Shown here one piece after another: positions 7,814 to 15,823 of a stretch of DNA of 64,000 bases. The DNA lies in assembly GCA_006226595.1 (NCBI GenBank), contig SBGP01000081.1:1-64000 (forward strand). The letters are read 5' to 3'. This DNA comes from Deltaproteobacteria bacterium. Lineage in GTDB: Bacteria; Myxococcota_A; UBA796; GCA-2862545. The notes beneath the pieces were generated by a model. The model was given only the letters and a program-made list of their open reading frames with translations, was not told the origin of the DNA and made no database searches. The first letter of the stretch is position 1, and every line of letters starts with the position of its first letter. The translations under genes were made by a program, and so were the position numbers.

Positions 7814-9067
7814 ATGAGACTGATCTTCCCCGTGCTGTGGCTCGCGTGGGCCACGGCCTGCGGCTCGGGTGAGCGCGGACCCGGCATCACCGGCGACTAC
7901 TTCGTGCGCTTCGAGGCCGTGAACGGCGACGCCATCGAGGCGGACAACGTCGCGAACCTGGGACAGCTCCTGTGGTCCGCCGGCTCCGGGCGCTGGGTCG
8001 TCGACTTCGGCGATGACGGGGTGCACCTCTACGACAGCGTGGCGGGCACCAGCCTGTTCGCATTCACGGAGCTGCCGGTGAGCCAGGTCGGTGAGGGCTT
8101 CGTGCACCAGCCCACGCGCGCTGGCCCGCTGTCCTACACGGAGGACGGCAGCACGTGGACGGAGGTCCCGCTGCCGGAAGACGTGCAGATCACCGAGGTG
8201 ATCGCGGACCCGTTTGGAGGAGCGGTGTACGTCGCTGGCGTGTCGACCGCGCCCACGCCGAGTCCGATGGGTTCCGTGTTGCGCTCCGAGGACCTCGGAC
8301 AGACCTGGCAGTCGGTCGCGGGGGGCCTGATGCCGGCTCAGGGCACGCTCGCCAGCGTCACGTTCGGCAGCGCGATCGGCTATCCGGACGTGCTCGCTTG
8401 CCCCGCGGACGGCGTGTTCGTCGGGCCCGTGTGCCGGCGCTATCGCGTGATCGGCGACACGGTCGCGCAGATGGCGGACGGCAACCAACCGAACGCGGTC
8501 GGGCTCGACGCGGACGGACGGGTGGTGGGCCGGGCGCGTCGCGACCGCGGCGGGCGCGTCGGCATGGACCTGGTGCTCTACGACGTCGACCAGGCCACGC
8601 AGGACGGCGCCTGGCTCGATCACTTCCACACGCCGTTCGCGGTGAGCCCCGCCTTCGATCACATCGATGTCGACGGGGTGATGTGGGTGACGGGCTGGGG
8701 AATCGGCCAGTGGAGCTGGTGGCGAACGACGGAGCCGCTGGGCCGTGCCCACGACCAGCGCTCCGAGGTGCTCCAGGGACACCGCTGCGCGCGCTACTTC
8801 ACCGACGACATGGACGGCGGCTACGACGGCGATCCCATCGACATGCCGATCACCAACACCCTCGACGAGCCCCTGTACGTCGTCAGCGTCCGCAACTACA
8901 CGCCCGAGGTGCCCTACGAGTTCGGCATGGACGACGTGCGCATCGAGGCAGGCGAGACCCGCACGTTCACGCCCAACGACGAGCACTGGTACATGGCGAT
9001 GACCGAGGACGGTCGGTGCATGGGCTACGGCATGGCGAAGCAGCTCGCCGGTCGGAGCCTGCCATGA
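7814..9067 (+). CDS. Lipoprotein with BNR/sialidase-like repeat motifs
   Basis: 417 residues. The N-terminus MRLIFPVLWLAWATAC is a lipoprotein-type signal with a slightly weak lipobox. The body shows at least two beta-propeller turns with the BNR-like pattern: YTEDGSTWTEVPLP, and RSEDLGQTWQSV some 50 residues later. A propeller-like extracellular domain is therefore likely. The last ~90 residues (DMPITNTLDEPLYVVSVRNYTPE...) form a separate beta-rich segment. Function is unknown; binding is more likely than catalysis. Its stop overlaps an ATG (ATGA at 9064), but the more credible downstream start is at 9184. Confidence 0.65.
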   Translation: MRLIFPVLWLAWATACGSGERGPGITGDYFVRFEAVNGDAIEADNVANLGQLLWSAGSGRWVVDFGDDGVHLYDSVAGTSLFAFTELPVSQVGEGFVHQPTRAGPLSYTEDGSTWTEVPLPEDVQITEVIADPFGGAVYVAGVSTAPTPSPMGSVLRSEDLGQTWQSVAGGLMPAQGTLASVTFGSAIGYPDVLACPADGVFVGPVCRRYRVIGDTVAQMADGNQPNAVGLDADGRVVGRARRDRGGRVGMDLVLYDVDQATQDGAWLDHFHTPFAVSPAFDHIDVDGVMWVTGWGIGQWSWWRTTEPLGRAHDQRSEVLQGHRCARYFTDDMDGGYDGDPIDMPITNTLDEPLYVVSVRNYTPEVPYEFGMDDVRIEAGETRTFTPNDEHWYMAMTEDGRCMGYGMAKQLAGRSLP

Positions 9068-9183
9068 GCGAATCCACCGACGATCTTCGCGATGCGCGCA
9101 ATAAATCTTCGCTCTCGCGCGAACCACATGGGGACTCGGGACACATGCAGTCCGAGGCGTTGGGGGGAGCGATGGAAGATCGC

Positions 9184-9399
9184 ATGTCGACCTGGGTGGC
9201 CGTCATCGGGCTCGGGCTTGTGTTGGGGCTGGTGGCCGCGGCGACGGCGACGGCGCGCCCGAACGACGCAGTGGTGTGCCAGGCCTTCGAGGACGGCGCT
9301 CCCGCCGAGGAGCGTGCTGCGTGGATGGGGCAGCGGCTCGCGGAGGGTCGCTCGGAGTTCTTCGTGTGGGGCGGAACGCCGTACGTCTGCGCCTGGTAG
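9184..9399 (+). CDS. Small exported or membrane-anchored protein
   Basis: 71 residues from ATG 9184, preceded by GGAAG at spacing 5. ATG 9172 (after GGGGGGAG) and ATG 9064 (overlapping the previous stop) are in the same frame. The N-terminal hydrophobic stretch TWVAVIGLGLVLGLVAAATATA is a signal peptide or anchor. The short remainder has two cysteines and ends WGGTPYVCAW. No family recognised. Confidence 0.5.
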   Translation: MSTWVAVIGLGLVLGLVAAATATARPNDAVVCQAFEDGAPAEERAAWMGQRLAEGRSEFFVWGGTPYVCAW

Positions 9400-9461
9400 C
9401 GCCACGGTCGGGTCGGACCCCGACGAGCAGAGGCGGATCCAACCCGCCGTGAGGCGGAGGC

Positions 9462-10574
9462 GTGCGACTATCTTCGGGTCGAGGAGTTTCGCTGGACGCG
9501 CGAGTTGCTGCATCGCTGTTCCTGGTGGCTTGCGCGGGTGGAGAGCCCAGCGCCACCGACGATCGGGAGGAGACCGGCGATCCCGGCACGCTCGACACGG
9601 GTGCGCTGCAGGCGCTGCTCGACGAGGCGCTCCCGGAGGCGCCCGCCGGCGTCGAGGGGCTGTTGCTGGTCGTCCACGCCGATGACGGCCGGCGGCTGTT
9701 CACGCTGCGGAGCGGTCAGATCGAGACCACCGACCGCCTCGCGATGGCCTCGGCAAGCAAGCTGGTGTCGAGCCTGGTGTTCCTGCGGCTGGTCGAGGAA
9801 GGTGCGCTGGCCCTCGACGACACCGCCGGCGACGTGCTCGGGTGGACCGGCGACCACGGCGCGATCACCGCGGACGCGCTCGGCGCGTTCGCATCGGGTC
9901 TTCCGGGGGATGCCCCGTGCACCCTCGAGCTCCAGACACCGCTCGCGGACTGCGTCGCCACGTTCCCCTCGCTCGCGCTGCTCGGGGCGCCCGGCGAGGT
10001 CTTCGACTACGGACCCACCCATCAGCACGCGCTGGCGGCGATGGCTCAGGCGCGCACCGGCGAGACCTGGGCGCAGCTGTTCGACACGCGGCTCGCGTCG
10101 CCTCTGGGGCTCGCCGACGACGAGCTCCGCTACGTGACCTACCCGCAGGCGGGGCTCGGGCAGGTGAACCCGCTGGTCGCTGGGGGCCTGCTCGCCACGG
10201 TCGACGAGTACGCGGAGATCCTCGGCCTGTTCTACCGCCGCGGGGAGCTCGACGGGCGGGCGCACATCGCGGGCGAGCTCGTCGATCGCATGGGCCGCAA
10301 CGCCTACCCGGACGCGACGCTCGCAAACTCGCCGATGGCCCTGTATGGCTACGACGCGCGCTACGGCTTCGGGGCGTGGCTCGAGTGCCCGGATGCCCCG
10401 GAGACCTGCGCGATCGTCAGCTCTCCCGGCGCCTTCGGCACGACGCCGTGGGTGGAACGGGAGCACGGCTACTACGCCATCCTCGCCATGGAGGCGTCGA
10501 CGACCGGCGCTGCGGGCTTCTCGATGGGCCTCACCGTGCAGCTGCGGCCTCTGATCGAGGAACTCGTCGAGTAG
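9462..10574 (+). CDS. Serine hydrolase of the class C beta-lactamase / penicillin-binding-protein fold, lipoprotein
   Basis: 370 residues. The lipobox LVAC (C24) anchors it to a membrane. The SxxK motif is S97-A-S-K100 (MASASKL). The next motif, normally YxN, reads FDYGPTHQHALA, so Asn is replaced by Pro. A KTG-like triad is not obvious (SSPGAFGTTPW occupies the region). The fold is that of beta-lactamase-related esterases and D-Ala peptidases; true beta-lactam hydrolysis is unlikely given the changed motif. Length (~370) is normal. The GTG start has GGAGG only 1 nt away, so the exact start is open, but the signal sequence fixes it to within a few residues. Confidence 0.8.
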   Translation: MRLSSGRGVSLDARVAASLFLVACAGGEPSATDDREETGDPGTLDTGALQALLDEALPEAPAGVEGLLLVVHADDGRRLFTLRSGQIETTDRLAMASASKLVSSLVFLRLVEEGALALDDTAGDVLGWTGDHGAITADALGAFASGLPGDAPCTLELQTPLADCVATFPSLALLGAPGEVFDYGPTHQHALAAMAQARTGETWAQLFDTRLASPLGLADDELRYVTYPQAGLGQVNPLVAGGLLATVDEYAEILGLFYRRGELDGRAHIAGELVDRMGRNAYPDATLANSPMALYGYDARYGFGAWLECPDAPETCAIVSSPGAFGTTPWVEREHGYYAILAMEASTTGAAGFSMGLTVQLRPLIEELVE

Positions 10575-10648
10575 CGCTCCGCGATTGGTAGGCTGCCTCC
10601 GAGGTCGTGGCCCTGCGGGTCGCGGCGGCACGCCTGCCTGGAGGCCCC

Positions 10649-11182
10649 GTGAGCATCCTTGGTCGCTCCGAGATCTTGTCCGCCCTCGCCGATGGCTCCA
10701 TCAAGGTCGACCCCTACGACCCGGAGTGCGTCGGGCCGGCGTCCATCGACCTTCACCTGTCCCGCGCGTTTCGCCTGTTCGTGCGGCTTCCGATGCACGT
10801 TCAGGTCGAGGACGACATCGACTACAAGGACCACACCAAGGGCATCTGGATCCCCGAGGGACAGCGCTTGATCATGCGCCCGGGCGAGACCGTGCTCGGC
10901 ATCACCGAGGAGCGCATCACGCTCTCCCCGAACTACTGCGGCTGGCTCGAGGGCCGCAGCCGCTTCGCGCGGGTCGGCCTGCTCATCCACATCTCGGCGA
11001 GCTTCATGCAGCCCGGCATCGACAATCACCAGGTCCTGGAGATGTCGAACTTCGGCCACCTCGACCTCGAGATCGCGCCGGGCACCAAGATCTGCCAGTT
11101 CATCTTCCAGCGCATGCAGGGCGAGGGGAAGTACGCCGGCCGCTTCTCGGGTCAGACCCCGGACACCTTCTGGCGCGACTAG
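10649..11182 (+). CDS. dcd: dCTP deaminase
   Basis: 177 residues from GTG 10649, which follows GGAGG. Converts dCTP to dUTP in pyrimidine deoxynucleotide synthesis (cytoplasmic homotrimer). Diagnostic segments: GPASIDLHLSRAF near the N-terminus, the nucleotide-site region LEGRSRFARVGL, and HISASFMQPGIDNHQVLEMSN, where the Glu is the expected catalytic residue. Length is close to the usual 175-195. Whether it also has dUTPase activity (bifunctional type) cannot be decided by eye. A MazG-like pyrophosphohydrolase lies just downstream, so two nucleotide-pool enzymes sit within 1.3 kb. Confidence 0.9.
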   Translation: MSILGRSEILSALADGSIKVDPYDPECVGPASIDLHLSRAFRLFVRLPMHVQVEDDIDYKDHTKGIWIPEGQRLIMRPGETVLGITEERITLSPNYCGWLEGRSRFARVGLLIHISASFMQPGIDNHQVLEMSNFGHLDLEIAPGTKICQFIFQRMQGEGKYAGRFSGQTPDTFWRD

Positions 11183-11204
11183 CGCGCCCGCCGCGCAGCA
11201 CCCG

Positions 11205-11537
11205 CTACCAGGTGAAGGTCCACGCCTTGCGCACGGTCTCGAGGAACTCCTCTTCGGACGGGTCGAGGCCGTCCGCGGAGCCCATGTCGTAGAGCATCGT
11301 GAGGATCAGGTCGCGGGTGGTCTGGCGCACGACCTGGCTGATGCCGGCGAGCGCCTCCTCGCGGGACTTCTTCTGGGCGCGCTCCATGGCCTGGGCGAAG
11401 TCGTCACCGAACTCGATGCCGAGTTCTTCGAGCTCCCGAAGCTCGTCGAAGCTGATCTCGCCGTCGGCGTACATCATCTGCGCCACCAGATCGGCGAACA
11501 CCTGCAGCTCTTGTTCGTCGAAGCTCTCGAGGTCCAT
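11205..11537 (-). CDS. TerB-like helical protein
   Basis: 110 residues. The ATG at 11537 follows AGGAG and is preferred over the longer, Arg-rich upstream reading. The all-alpha, acidic sequence ADLVAQMMYADGEISFDELRELEELG has the metal-binding-like loop typical of the TerB/tellurite-resistance-related fold (helix, DGEIS, helix). A second acidic loop, GSADGLDPSEEEFLETV, follows near the C-terminus. The two-fold pattern of DGxxxxxE loops fits TerB. Proteins of this family are often stress- or membrane-associated, but no specific role can be assigned. It lies opposite to and between dcd and the MazG-like gene. Confidence 0.6.
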   Translation of the reverse strand: MDLESFDEQELQVFADLVAQMMYADGEISFDELRELEELGIEFGDDFAQAMERAQKKSREEALAGISQVVRQTTRDLILTMLYDMGSADGLDPSEEEFLETVRKAWTFTW

Positions 11538-11652
11538 GCAGCCACTCCTGTTGCGGGGCAGCCTACCAGCGCGGAGAGAGCGGCGGTATCCCCTTGGTGC
11601 GCACGTCGCACAGTTGCCGTCCGGCCGATACGTGGCGCCCACGGGAGACGCG

Positions 11653-11991
11653 ATGATCGAGCTCGAAGACGGGGCGCCGATGCGGGCGTATCAGAACTAC
11701 ATCCACGAGCTGGAGGCCTTGCACGGCTGGCTCGACGTGGACCTGGTGCACAACTGCTTTCTCATGGGTGAGGAAGTGGGCGAGCTGTTCAAGGCCGTGC
11801 GCAAGGTGAACCGGCTGTTCGACCAGGCCGAGGCGCCGGTGGAGCAGCGGGAAGCCCTGGTCGCACACGTCGGTGAGGAGCTCGTCGACGTGCTCAACTA
11901 CCTGCTCGCCATCGCCAACCGCCTCGACATCGACGTCGAGGAGGCCTTCCGCGCGAAGAACCTGCGCAACCAGACCCGCACCTGGGGCTGA
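11653..11991 (+). CDS. MazG-like nucleotide pyrophosphohydrolase
   Basis: 112 residues, a single all-alpha NTP-PPase domain (house-cleaning of (d)NTPs to NMP plus pyrophosphate). Magnesium ligands are visible as GEEVGELFKAV (ExxE) and GEELVDVLNYLLAIANRL (ExxD). Length fits short MazG/iMazG proteins rather than two-domain MazG. GGGAG sits 5 nt before ATG 11653; an in-frame ATG at 11683 is a possible shorter start. Proximity to dcd supports a role in deoxynucleotide pool control. Confidence 0.82.
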   Translation: MIELEDGAPMRAYQNYIHELEALHGWLDVDLVHNCFLMGEEVGELFKAVRKVNRLFDQAEAPVEQREALVAHVGEELVDVLNYLLAIANRLDIDVEEAFRAKNLRNQTRTWG

Positions 11992-12036
11992 GCACGGCGG
12001 CTCCCGGCCTGCTACCGTCCCTGTCGAGGTCGTCGC

Positions 12037-13116
12037 ATGGATCCCGAACATCTGGTGTCCGAGGGAGCCGGGCGCGCGCAGGTCACGCCCACCGCGCTGC
12101 TCACGGCCTTCGTGTGCTTCGGGCTCGGGGCCAGCGTGAGCCTGGCCGCGCTCCAGACGACACCTGCCGACGTGGATGCACGCGAGATCGAGGTCTACGG
12201 GGAGAAGCTCGCGTTGCTTCGCACGTGCCCGGGACCCTACGACCTCGTGGTCGTCGGCAACAGTCGCGCGTACCGGGCGGTCGCGAGTCCCATGCTCGAG
12301 ACCGCGCTCGCCGAGCGCGGCGAGCCCGCTCGGGTCCTGAATCTGGCGGCGCCGAGCCTGCTCGAGTCCGAGCTTCACCTGCTCGTCGATGCCCTTGCGG
12401 CCTGTCCGCAGCCTCCCGGGCGCGTGCTCATCGACCCGGACCTCGCGCTCTATGACCTCGACAACTGGTCCGGCGAGCGACGGATGTTCGGCCAGACCTG
12501 GGATCGCGCCGGCCACTGGTCCGCTCGCTCCGTCGAGCTCGTCGGTGTGGGCAGCGCGGGGCTCCGGACCCGTGCCGAGGCTGCGGGGGGCGCGGTCTCC
12601 CACCTGGGCACCGCGGCGGCGCGGAGCGGTCGCTTCGGCCGCGGCGCACGCTGGGTGTTTCCGGAGGTGCCTGGCGCGATTCCCGAGTACGCGACGCCCC
12701 CCGCCCATGGCTGGCTTCCGCTCGAGGACGAGCTGAGCGACCTCGGCATCCGGCGTCGCAAGCGCTTCGTCGAGCAGCAGGAGGACTTCCTCGCCGACGT
12801 GGCGCGCCCGGTCGGCGAGGACGACGAGCACTTGCTTCCGGAGGAACGAGCGGACCTCGAGCGGCTCGTCGCGACGATTCGCGGCATGGGCGCCGAGCCG
12901 GTGTGGCTGCTCACCCCCGCGTCGACGGTGCCACGCCGCCGCCGGGCGCTGCGCAACGACCTTCCGGGGCTGGGCGCGCCGCTGCTCGACTACACCCGCG
13001 GCGAGACCAACGCCGACCTGTACGCGCTCGAGCTGTGGCACGACCGCTCCCACCTGAACCAGCACGGTGCCGAGCACTTCGCGACCGTGCTCGCCGACGA
13101 CCTCGTCGCGCTCTGA
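12037..13116 (+). CDS. SGNH-like membrane-anchored acyl-transfer partner of MBOAT
   Basis: 359 residues with one N-terminal membrane segment (ALLTAFVCFGLGASVSLAAL) and a periplasmic domain. S76 in VVGNSRAYR and D336/H339 in HDRSHLN match the GDS-like block and the Asp-x-x-His block of SGNH hydrolases, so a Ser-Asp-His triad is plausible. Immediately followed by an MBOAT gene, it resembles the AlgI/AlgJ-X and PatA/PatB arrangement. In those systems the MBOAT moves acetyl groups across the membrane and the SGNH partner places them on a polysaccharide. The target polymer here is unknown; no glycan synthesis genes are adjacent. Confidence 0.72.
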   Translation: MDPEHLVSEGAGRAQVTPTALLTAFVCFGLGASVSLAALQTTPADVDAREIEVYGEKLALLRTCPGPYDLVVVGNSRAYRAVASPMLETALAERGEPARVLNLAAPSLLESELHLLVDALAACPQPPGRVLIDPDLALYDLDNWSGERRMFGQTWDRAGHWSARSVELVGVGSAGLRTRAEAAGGAVSHLGTAAARSGRFGRGARWVFPEVPGAIPEYATPPAHGWLPLEDELSDLGIRRRKRFVEQQEDFLADVARPVGEDDEHLLPEERADLERLVATIRGMGAEPVWLLTPASTVPRRRRALRNDLPGLGAPLLDYTRGETNADLYALELWHDRSHLNQHGAEHFATVLADDLVAL

Positions 13117-13126
13117 CGGACTGCCC

Positions 13127-14533
13127 TTGCTGTTCATCGAGCTGCGCTTCTTCGTGTTCTTCGCCGTGGTCCTCGCGGTCGCGTGGGGACTGCGTGGCCA
13201 TCGGGCGCACAAGGCGTGGCTGCTCGCGGCGTCGTACGTGTTCTACGGCGCGTGGGACTGGCGCTTCCTGAGCCTGGTGTGGGTCAGCACCCTCGTCGAC
13301 TACGAGGTCGGCCGACGCCTCGGACAGACCGAGGACGATGCGGCTCGCAAGCGGCTGCTGTGGGTCAGCCTCGTCTGCAACCTCGGCCTGCTCGGCTTCT
13401 TCAAGTACTTCAACTTCTTCATCGAGTCGGCGGCGACCGCCTCGGGGTGGCTGGGGCTGCCGCTGTCGGTGACCACCCTGTCGGTCATCCTCCCCGCGGG
13501 CATCTCGTTCTACACGCTGCAGACGCTGTCCTACACGATCGACGTGTACCGCCGAAAGCTGGTGCCGACCTCGGATCTGCTCGACTTCGCGCTGTTCGTG
13601 GGCTTCTTCCCACAGCTCGTTGCGGGTCCCGTGGTGCGGGCCTCCGACTTCCTGCCGCAGCTCGATCGGCGACCGGTCGCGACCCACGTGCACGTCCAGG
13701 GCGCGGTGCTGCTCTTCGCCCTCGGCTTCTTCAAGAAGGCCTGCGTCGCCGACAACGTCGCCCCGTTCGTCGATGCCTACTACGCTTCGCCGGAGACCTG
13801 GGACGCGGCGAGCGGCTGGCTCGCGACCCTGCTGTACGCGGTGCAGATGTACGGCGACTTCTCCGGCTACTCGGACATGGCCATCGCCTGCGCGGCGCTG
13901 CTCGGCTACCGCCTGTGCCTGAACTTCGACCATCCGTTCTTCGCGCCGGGACTCGCGCAGTTCTGGGCGCGGTGGAACATCAGCGTGTCGCTGTGGCTGC
14001 GGGACTACCTGTACATCTCGCTCGGCGGAAACCGCGGCTCCAAGCTGTTCGCGTACCGCAACACCATGATCACGTTCGTGCTCGGCGGCCTGTGGCACGG
14101 CGCGTCGTGGAACCTCGTGATCTGGGGCGCGATGCATGGGCTCGGCCTGGTCATTCAGCGGGAGGCAGCCCACCGCTTCGGGCATCTGCGCGCCTACCGG
14201 GAGATGCCGCCGTTCGTGGGCATGCTGCTCATGCTGTGGTGGGTCACCGCGTCGTTCGCGATCTTCCGCGCTGAGAGCTTCTCGGACGCGCTGCTCGTGC
14301 TGCAGAGCTACCTGTGGTTCGCCTCGCACGGACCCGAGCACCTGCCGTCGGTGCTGTGGGCCTACCTCGCGGGCCTGCTCGCGCTTCACGTCGCGTTCTT
14401 CGGAGGTGCTCTGTTCAAGCGCCTCGAGGCGCTGCCGGCCCCGGTGTTCTACACGCTGACCGGCGTCGCGGCGGTCGGCATGTTCACGCTGATCCCGACC
14501 GAATACCGGCCGTTCATCTACTTCCAGTTCTAG
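13127..14533 (+). CDS. MBOAT-family membrane O-acyltransferase (AlgI-like)
   Basis: About 468 residues, roughly ten membrane segments. The family signature is clear: YTIDVYRR, GFFPQLVAGPVVR, QMYGDFSGYSDMAIA, RWNISVSLWLRDYLY and GGLWHGASWNLVIWGAMHG. The catalytic His is H324 and a second conserved His is H337 (counted from TTG 13127). It should transfer acyl groups, normally acetyl, from the cytoplasm to a periplasmic acceptor. The start is uncertain: TTG 13127 gives the expected N-terminus (LFIELRFFVFFAVVL) 10 nt after the SGNH stop, while GTG 13067 would overlap that gene by 50 bp. Coupled with the upstream SGNH gene. Confidence 0.88.
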   Translation: MLFIELRFFVFFAVVLAVAWGLRGHRAHKAWLLAASYVFYGAWDWRFLSLVWVSTLVDYEVGRRLGQTEDDAARKRLLWVSLVCNLGLLGFFKYFNFFIESAATASGWLGLPLSVTTLSVILPAGISFYTLQTLSYTIDVYRRKLVPTSDLLDFALFVGFFPQLVAGPVVRASDFLPQLDRRPVATHVHVQGAVLLFALGFFKKACVADNVAPFVDAYYASPETWDAASGWLATLLYAVQMYGDFSGYSDMAIACAALLGYRLCLNFDHPFFAPGLAQFWARWNISVSLWLRDYLYISLGGNRGSKLFAYRNTMITFVLGGLWHGASWNLVIWGAMHGLGLVIQREAAHRFGHLRAYREMPPFVGMLLMLWWVTASFAIFRAESFSDALLVLQSYLWFASHGPEHLPSVLWAYLAGLLALHVAFFGGALFKRLEALPAPVFYTLTGVAAVGMFTLIPTEYRPFIYFQF

Positions 14534-14545
14534 CAGGCTGCGGGC

Positions 14546-15178
14546 CTACCAGAAGTCGATCACCACCCAGCCGCCCTGCTCGCTGAAGCCGCATGCGACC
14601 TGGGTGAAGTAGTCCGCGTTCATGTTCACGTAGTGGCCGCAGACGTCGCCGGTGTTCCGGCCGTAGAAGTCGCAGTCCGGGCAGTCGGGGTTGTACGACC
14701 CGGAGCAGGCATCGCAGCCCGAGCAGCCCGCCTGGAGGCGCTCGTCCCACATGTTCTGCAGGCAGCTCTCGACCCCGGTCGTGCCGTGGCCGAGGCACTC
14801 GTTCTGGCCGCTCTCGCCGCAGTCGCCGAAGGCGCTATGCGCGCCACCGCCGCTCTGGTCGGTGGTCGCCTGCGTGTCGAGGCAGGCCTCGGACGAGGTG
14901 CGGCGGGTGAGCGCGGGCTTGCCGTTGCTCGCGCGCAAGGCGTTGATCTTGGCGACGCAGGTCGCGCGCGCCGCTTCGAGCGGGTCCGCGTCGGTGTCGG
15001 CGTCGCTGTCCGCGTCGGTGTCGGCATCCGCGTCGGTGTCCACGTCCGAGTCGGCGTCGGTGTCCGTGTCCGTGTCGGTCTCGACGCTGGTGTCGCCGGA
15101 GTCGTCCGTGACGGCGTCACCCTCGACGCCACAAGCGACGAACAGGGCGAGGCAGAGGGGAATGGCGAACAGGCGCAT
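14546..15178 (-). CDS. CAP-domain (SCP/PR-1) lipoprotein with Asp/Thr-rich linker
   Basis: 210 residues. Lipobox LFVAC after MRLFAIPLCLAL, then about 40 residues of Asp/Thr/Ala/Ser/Val repeats, then a CAP domain. CAP features: an opening helix CVAKINALRASNGKPAL, a GAHSAFGDC loop (His candidate), W in QNMWDERL, and the closing GHYVNMNADYFTQVACGFS. Ten or so cysteines (CSGCDACSG..CPDCDF) point to a disulphide-rich outer-surface domain. CAP proteins bind lipids or act as surface adhesins or toxins; the specific role is unknown. GGAG precedes the ATG. Divergent from the GbsR-like operon. Confidence 0.8.
   Translation of the reverse strand: MRLFAIPLCLALFVACGVEGDAVTDDSGDTSVETDTDTDTDADSDVDTDADADTDADSDADTDADPLEAARATCVAKINALRASNGKPALTRRTSSEACLDTQATTDQSGGGAHSAFGDCGESGQNECLGHGTTGVESCLQNMWDERLQAGCSGCDACSGSYNPDCPDCDFYGRNTGDVCGHYVNMNADYFTQVACGFSEQGGWVVIDFW
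14984..15086 (-). repeat. Degenerate Asp-X repeat in CAP lipoprotein
   Basis: A six-nucleotide-periodic, imperfect array (GTC/GTG/GCG alternating on the plus strand) encodes Thr-Asp, Ala-Asp, Ser-Asp and Val-Asp dipeptides. It separates the lipid anchor from the CAP domain. It resembles the linker of the metzincin at the window start in amino-acid plan but not in exact DNA unit, so the two probably arose independently or have diverged widely. Confidence 0.85.
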
Positions 15179-15279
15179 GAGGACTCCACGTTCGGATGCG
15201 ATCGAAGGATCGATCAGCCCTGCCAGTCCGTGGGTCGAGATCGCGTAAAGAGGCAGTACGAGCGCATTTGTCGAGAAGG

Positions 15280-15309
15280 TTCGACAGGACGCCCCTCCGG
15301 GCATACGAT
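15280..15309 (+). promoter_or_regulatory. Candidate sigma-70-type promoter of the GbsR/Lol-like operon
   Basis: TTCGAC at 15280-15285 and TACGAT at 15304-15309, spaced by 18 bp, on the plus strand ahead of the GbsR-like gene (start 15356). A 6-bp inverted repeat TGTCGA/TCGACA (15269-15286) overlaps the -35 element. The tandem operator lies directly downstream of the -10. Confidence 0.5.
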
Positions 15310-15316
15310 AGAAGTG

Positions 15317-15348
15317 TTCTGAAAGTTCAGTATGTTCTGAACGTTCGG
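15317..15348 (+). promoter_or_regulatory. Tandem palindromic operator ahead of GbsR-like gene
   Basis: Two related sites 18 bp apart: TTCTGAAAGTTCAG (15317-15330, containing CTGAA-AG-TTCAG) and TTCTGAACGTTCGG (15335-15348, containing the palindrome GAACGTTC). A third palindrome, GTTCATGAAC (15352-15361), covers the start codon at 15356. The sites sit just downstream of the candidate -10, where a bound MarR/GbsR dimer would block transcription, so autorepression is likely. Confidence 0.55.
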
Positions 15349-15355
15349 AGAGTTC

Positions 15356-15823
15356 ATGAACGCTCACACCGACTTCGAGCACCACTTCGTCGAGGAGTGG
15401 GGCCTGATCTTTGCCGCCTCCGGGGCTGCGCCGATGATGGGACGCATCCTCGGCTACCTGTTGATCTGCGACCCGCCCGTGCAGTCTTCGGCACAGCTCG
15501 CCGAGGCCCTCGACGCCAGCAAGGGCTCGATCAGCACCGCGACGCGTCAGCTGCTCCAGGCCGAGCTCATCGAGCGGGTGCCCGTGCGCGGCAGCCGCGC
15601 GACCCACTTCCGGCTGCGCGACAAGGCCATGGAACAGCACATGGAGTCTGATCTCGCGCGGCTCGCCGTGATGATCCGCCTGCTCGACTCCGGGCTCGAG
15701 CGCTACGGCGACGACCCCGACCGCGTCGCGCGCATGGCCGCGTTCCGAGATTTCTACGCCTACCTGCTCGAAGAGCTTCCCGCGCTGTTCGAGCGCTGGT
15801 CCAAGCAGAGGGAGTCGCGATGA
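15356..15823 (+). CDS. GbsR/MarR-family transcriptional regulator
   Basis: 155 residues, a winged-helix regulator. The recognition region is SSAQLAEALDASKGSISTATRQLLQAELIERVPVRGSRATHFRL. The GbsR subgroup is suggested by the opening FVEEWGLIFAASGAAPMMGRILGYLLIC. No extra domain is present, and the C-terminal helices should form the dimer interface. It is the first gene of a run of six on the plus strand, overlapping the next gene by ATGA. Palindromes at 15317-15361 are its likely operator. The ligand is not predictable. Confidence 0.85.
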   Translation: MNAHTDFEHHFVEEWGLIFAASGAAPMMGRILGYLLICDPPVQSSAQLAEALDASKGSISTATRQLLQAELIERVPVRGSRATHFRLRDKAMEQHMESDLARLAVMIRLLDSGLERYGDDPDRVARMAAFRDFYAYLLEELPALFERWSKQRESR

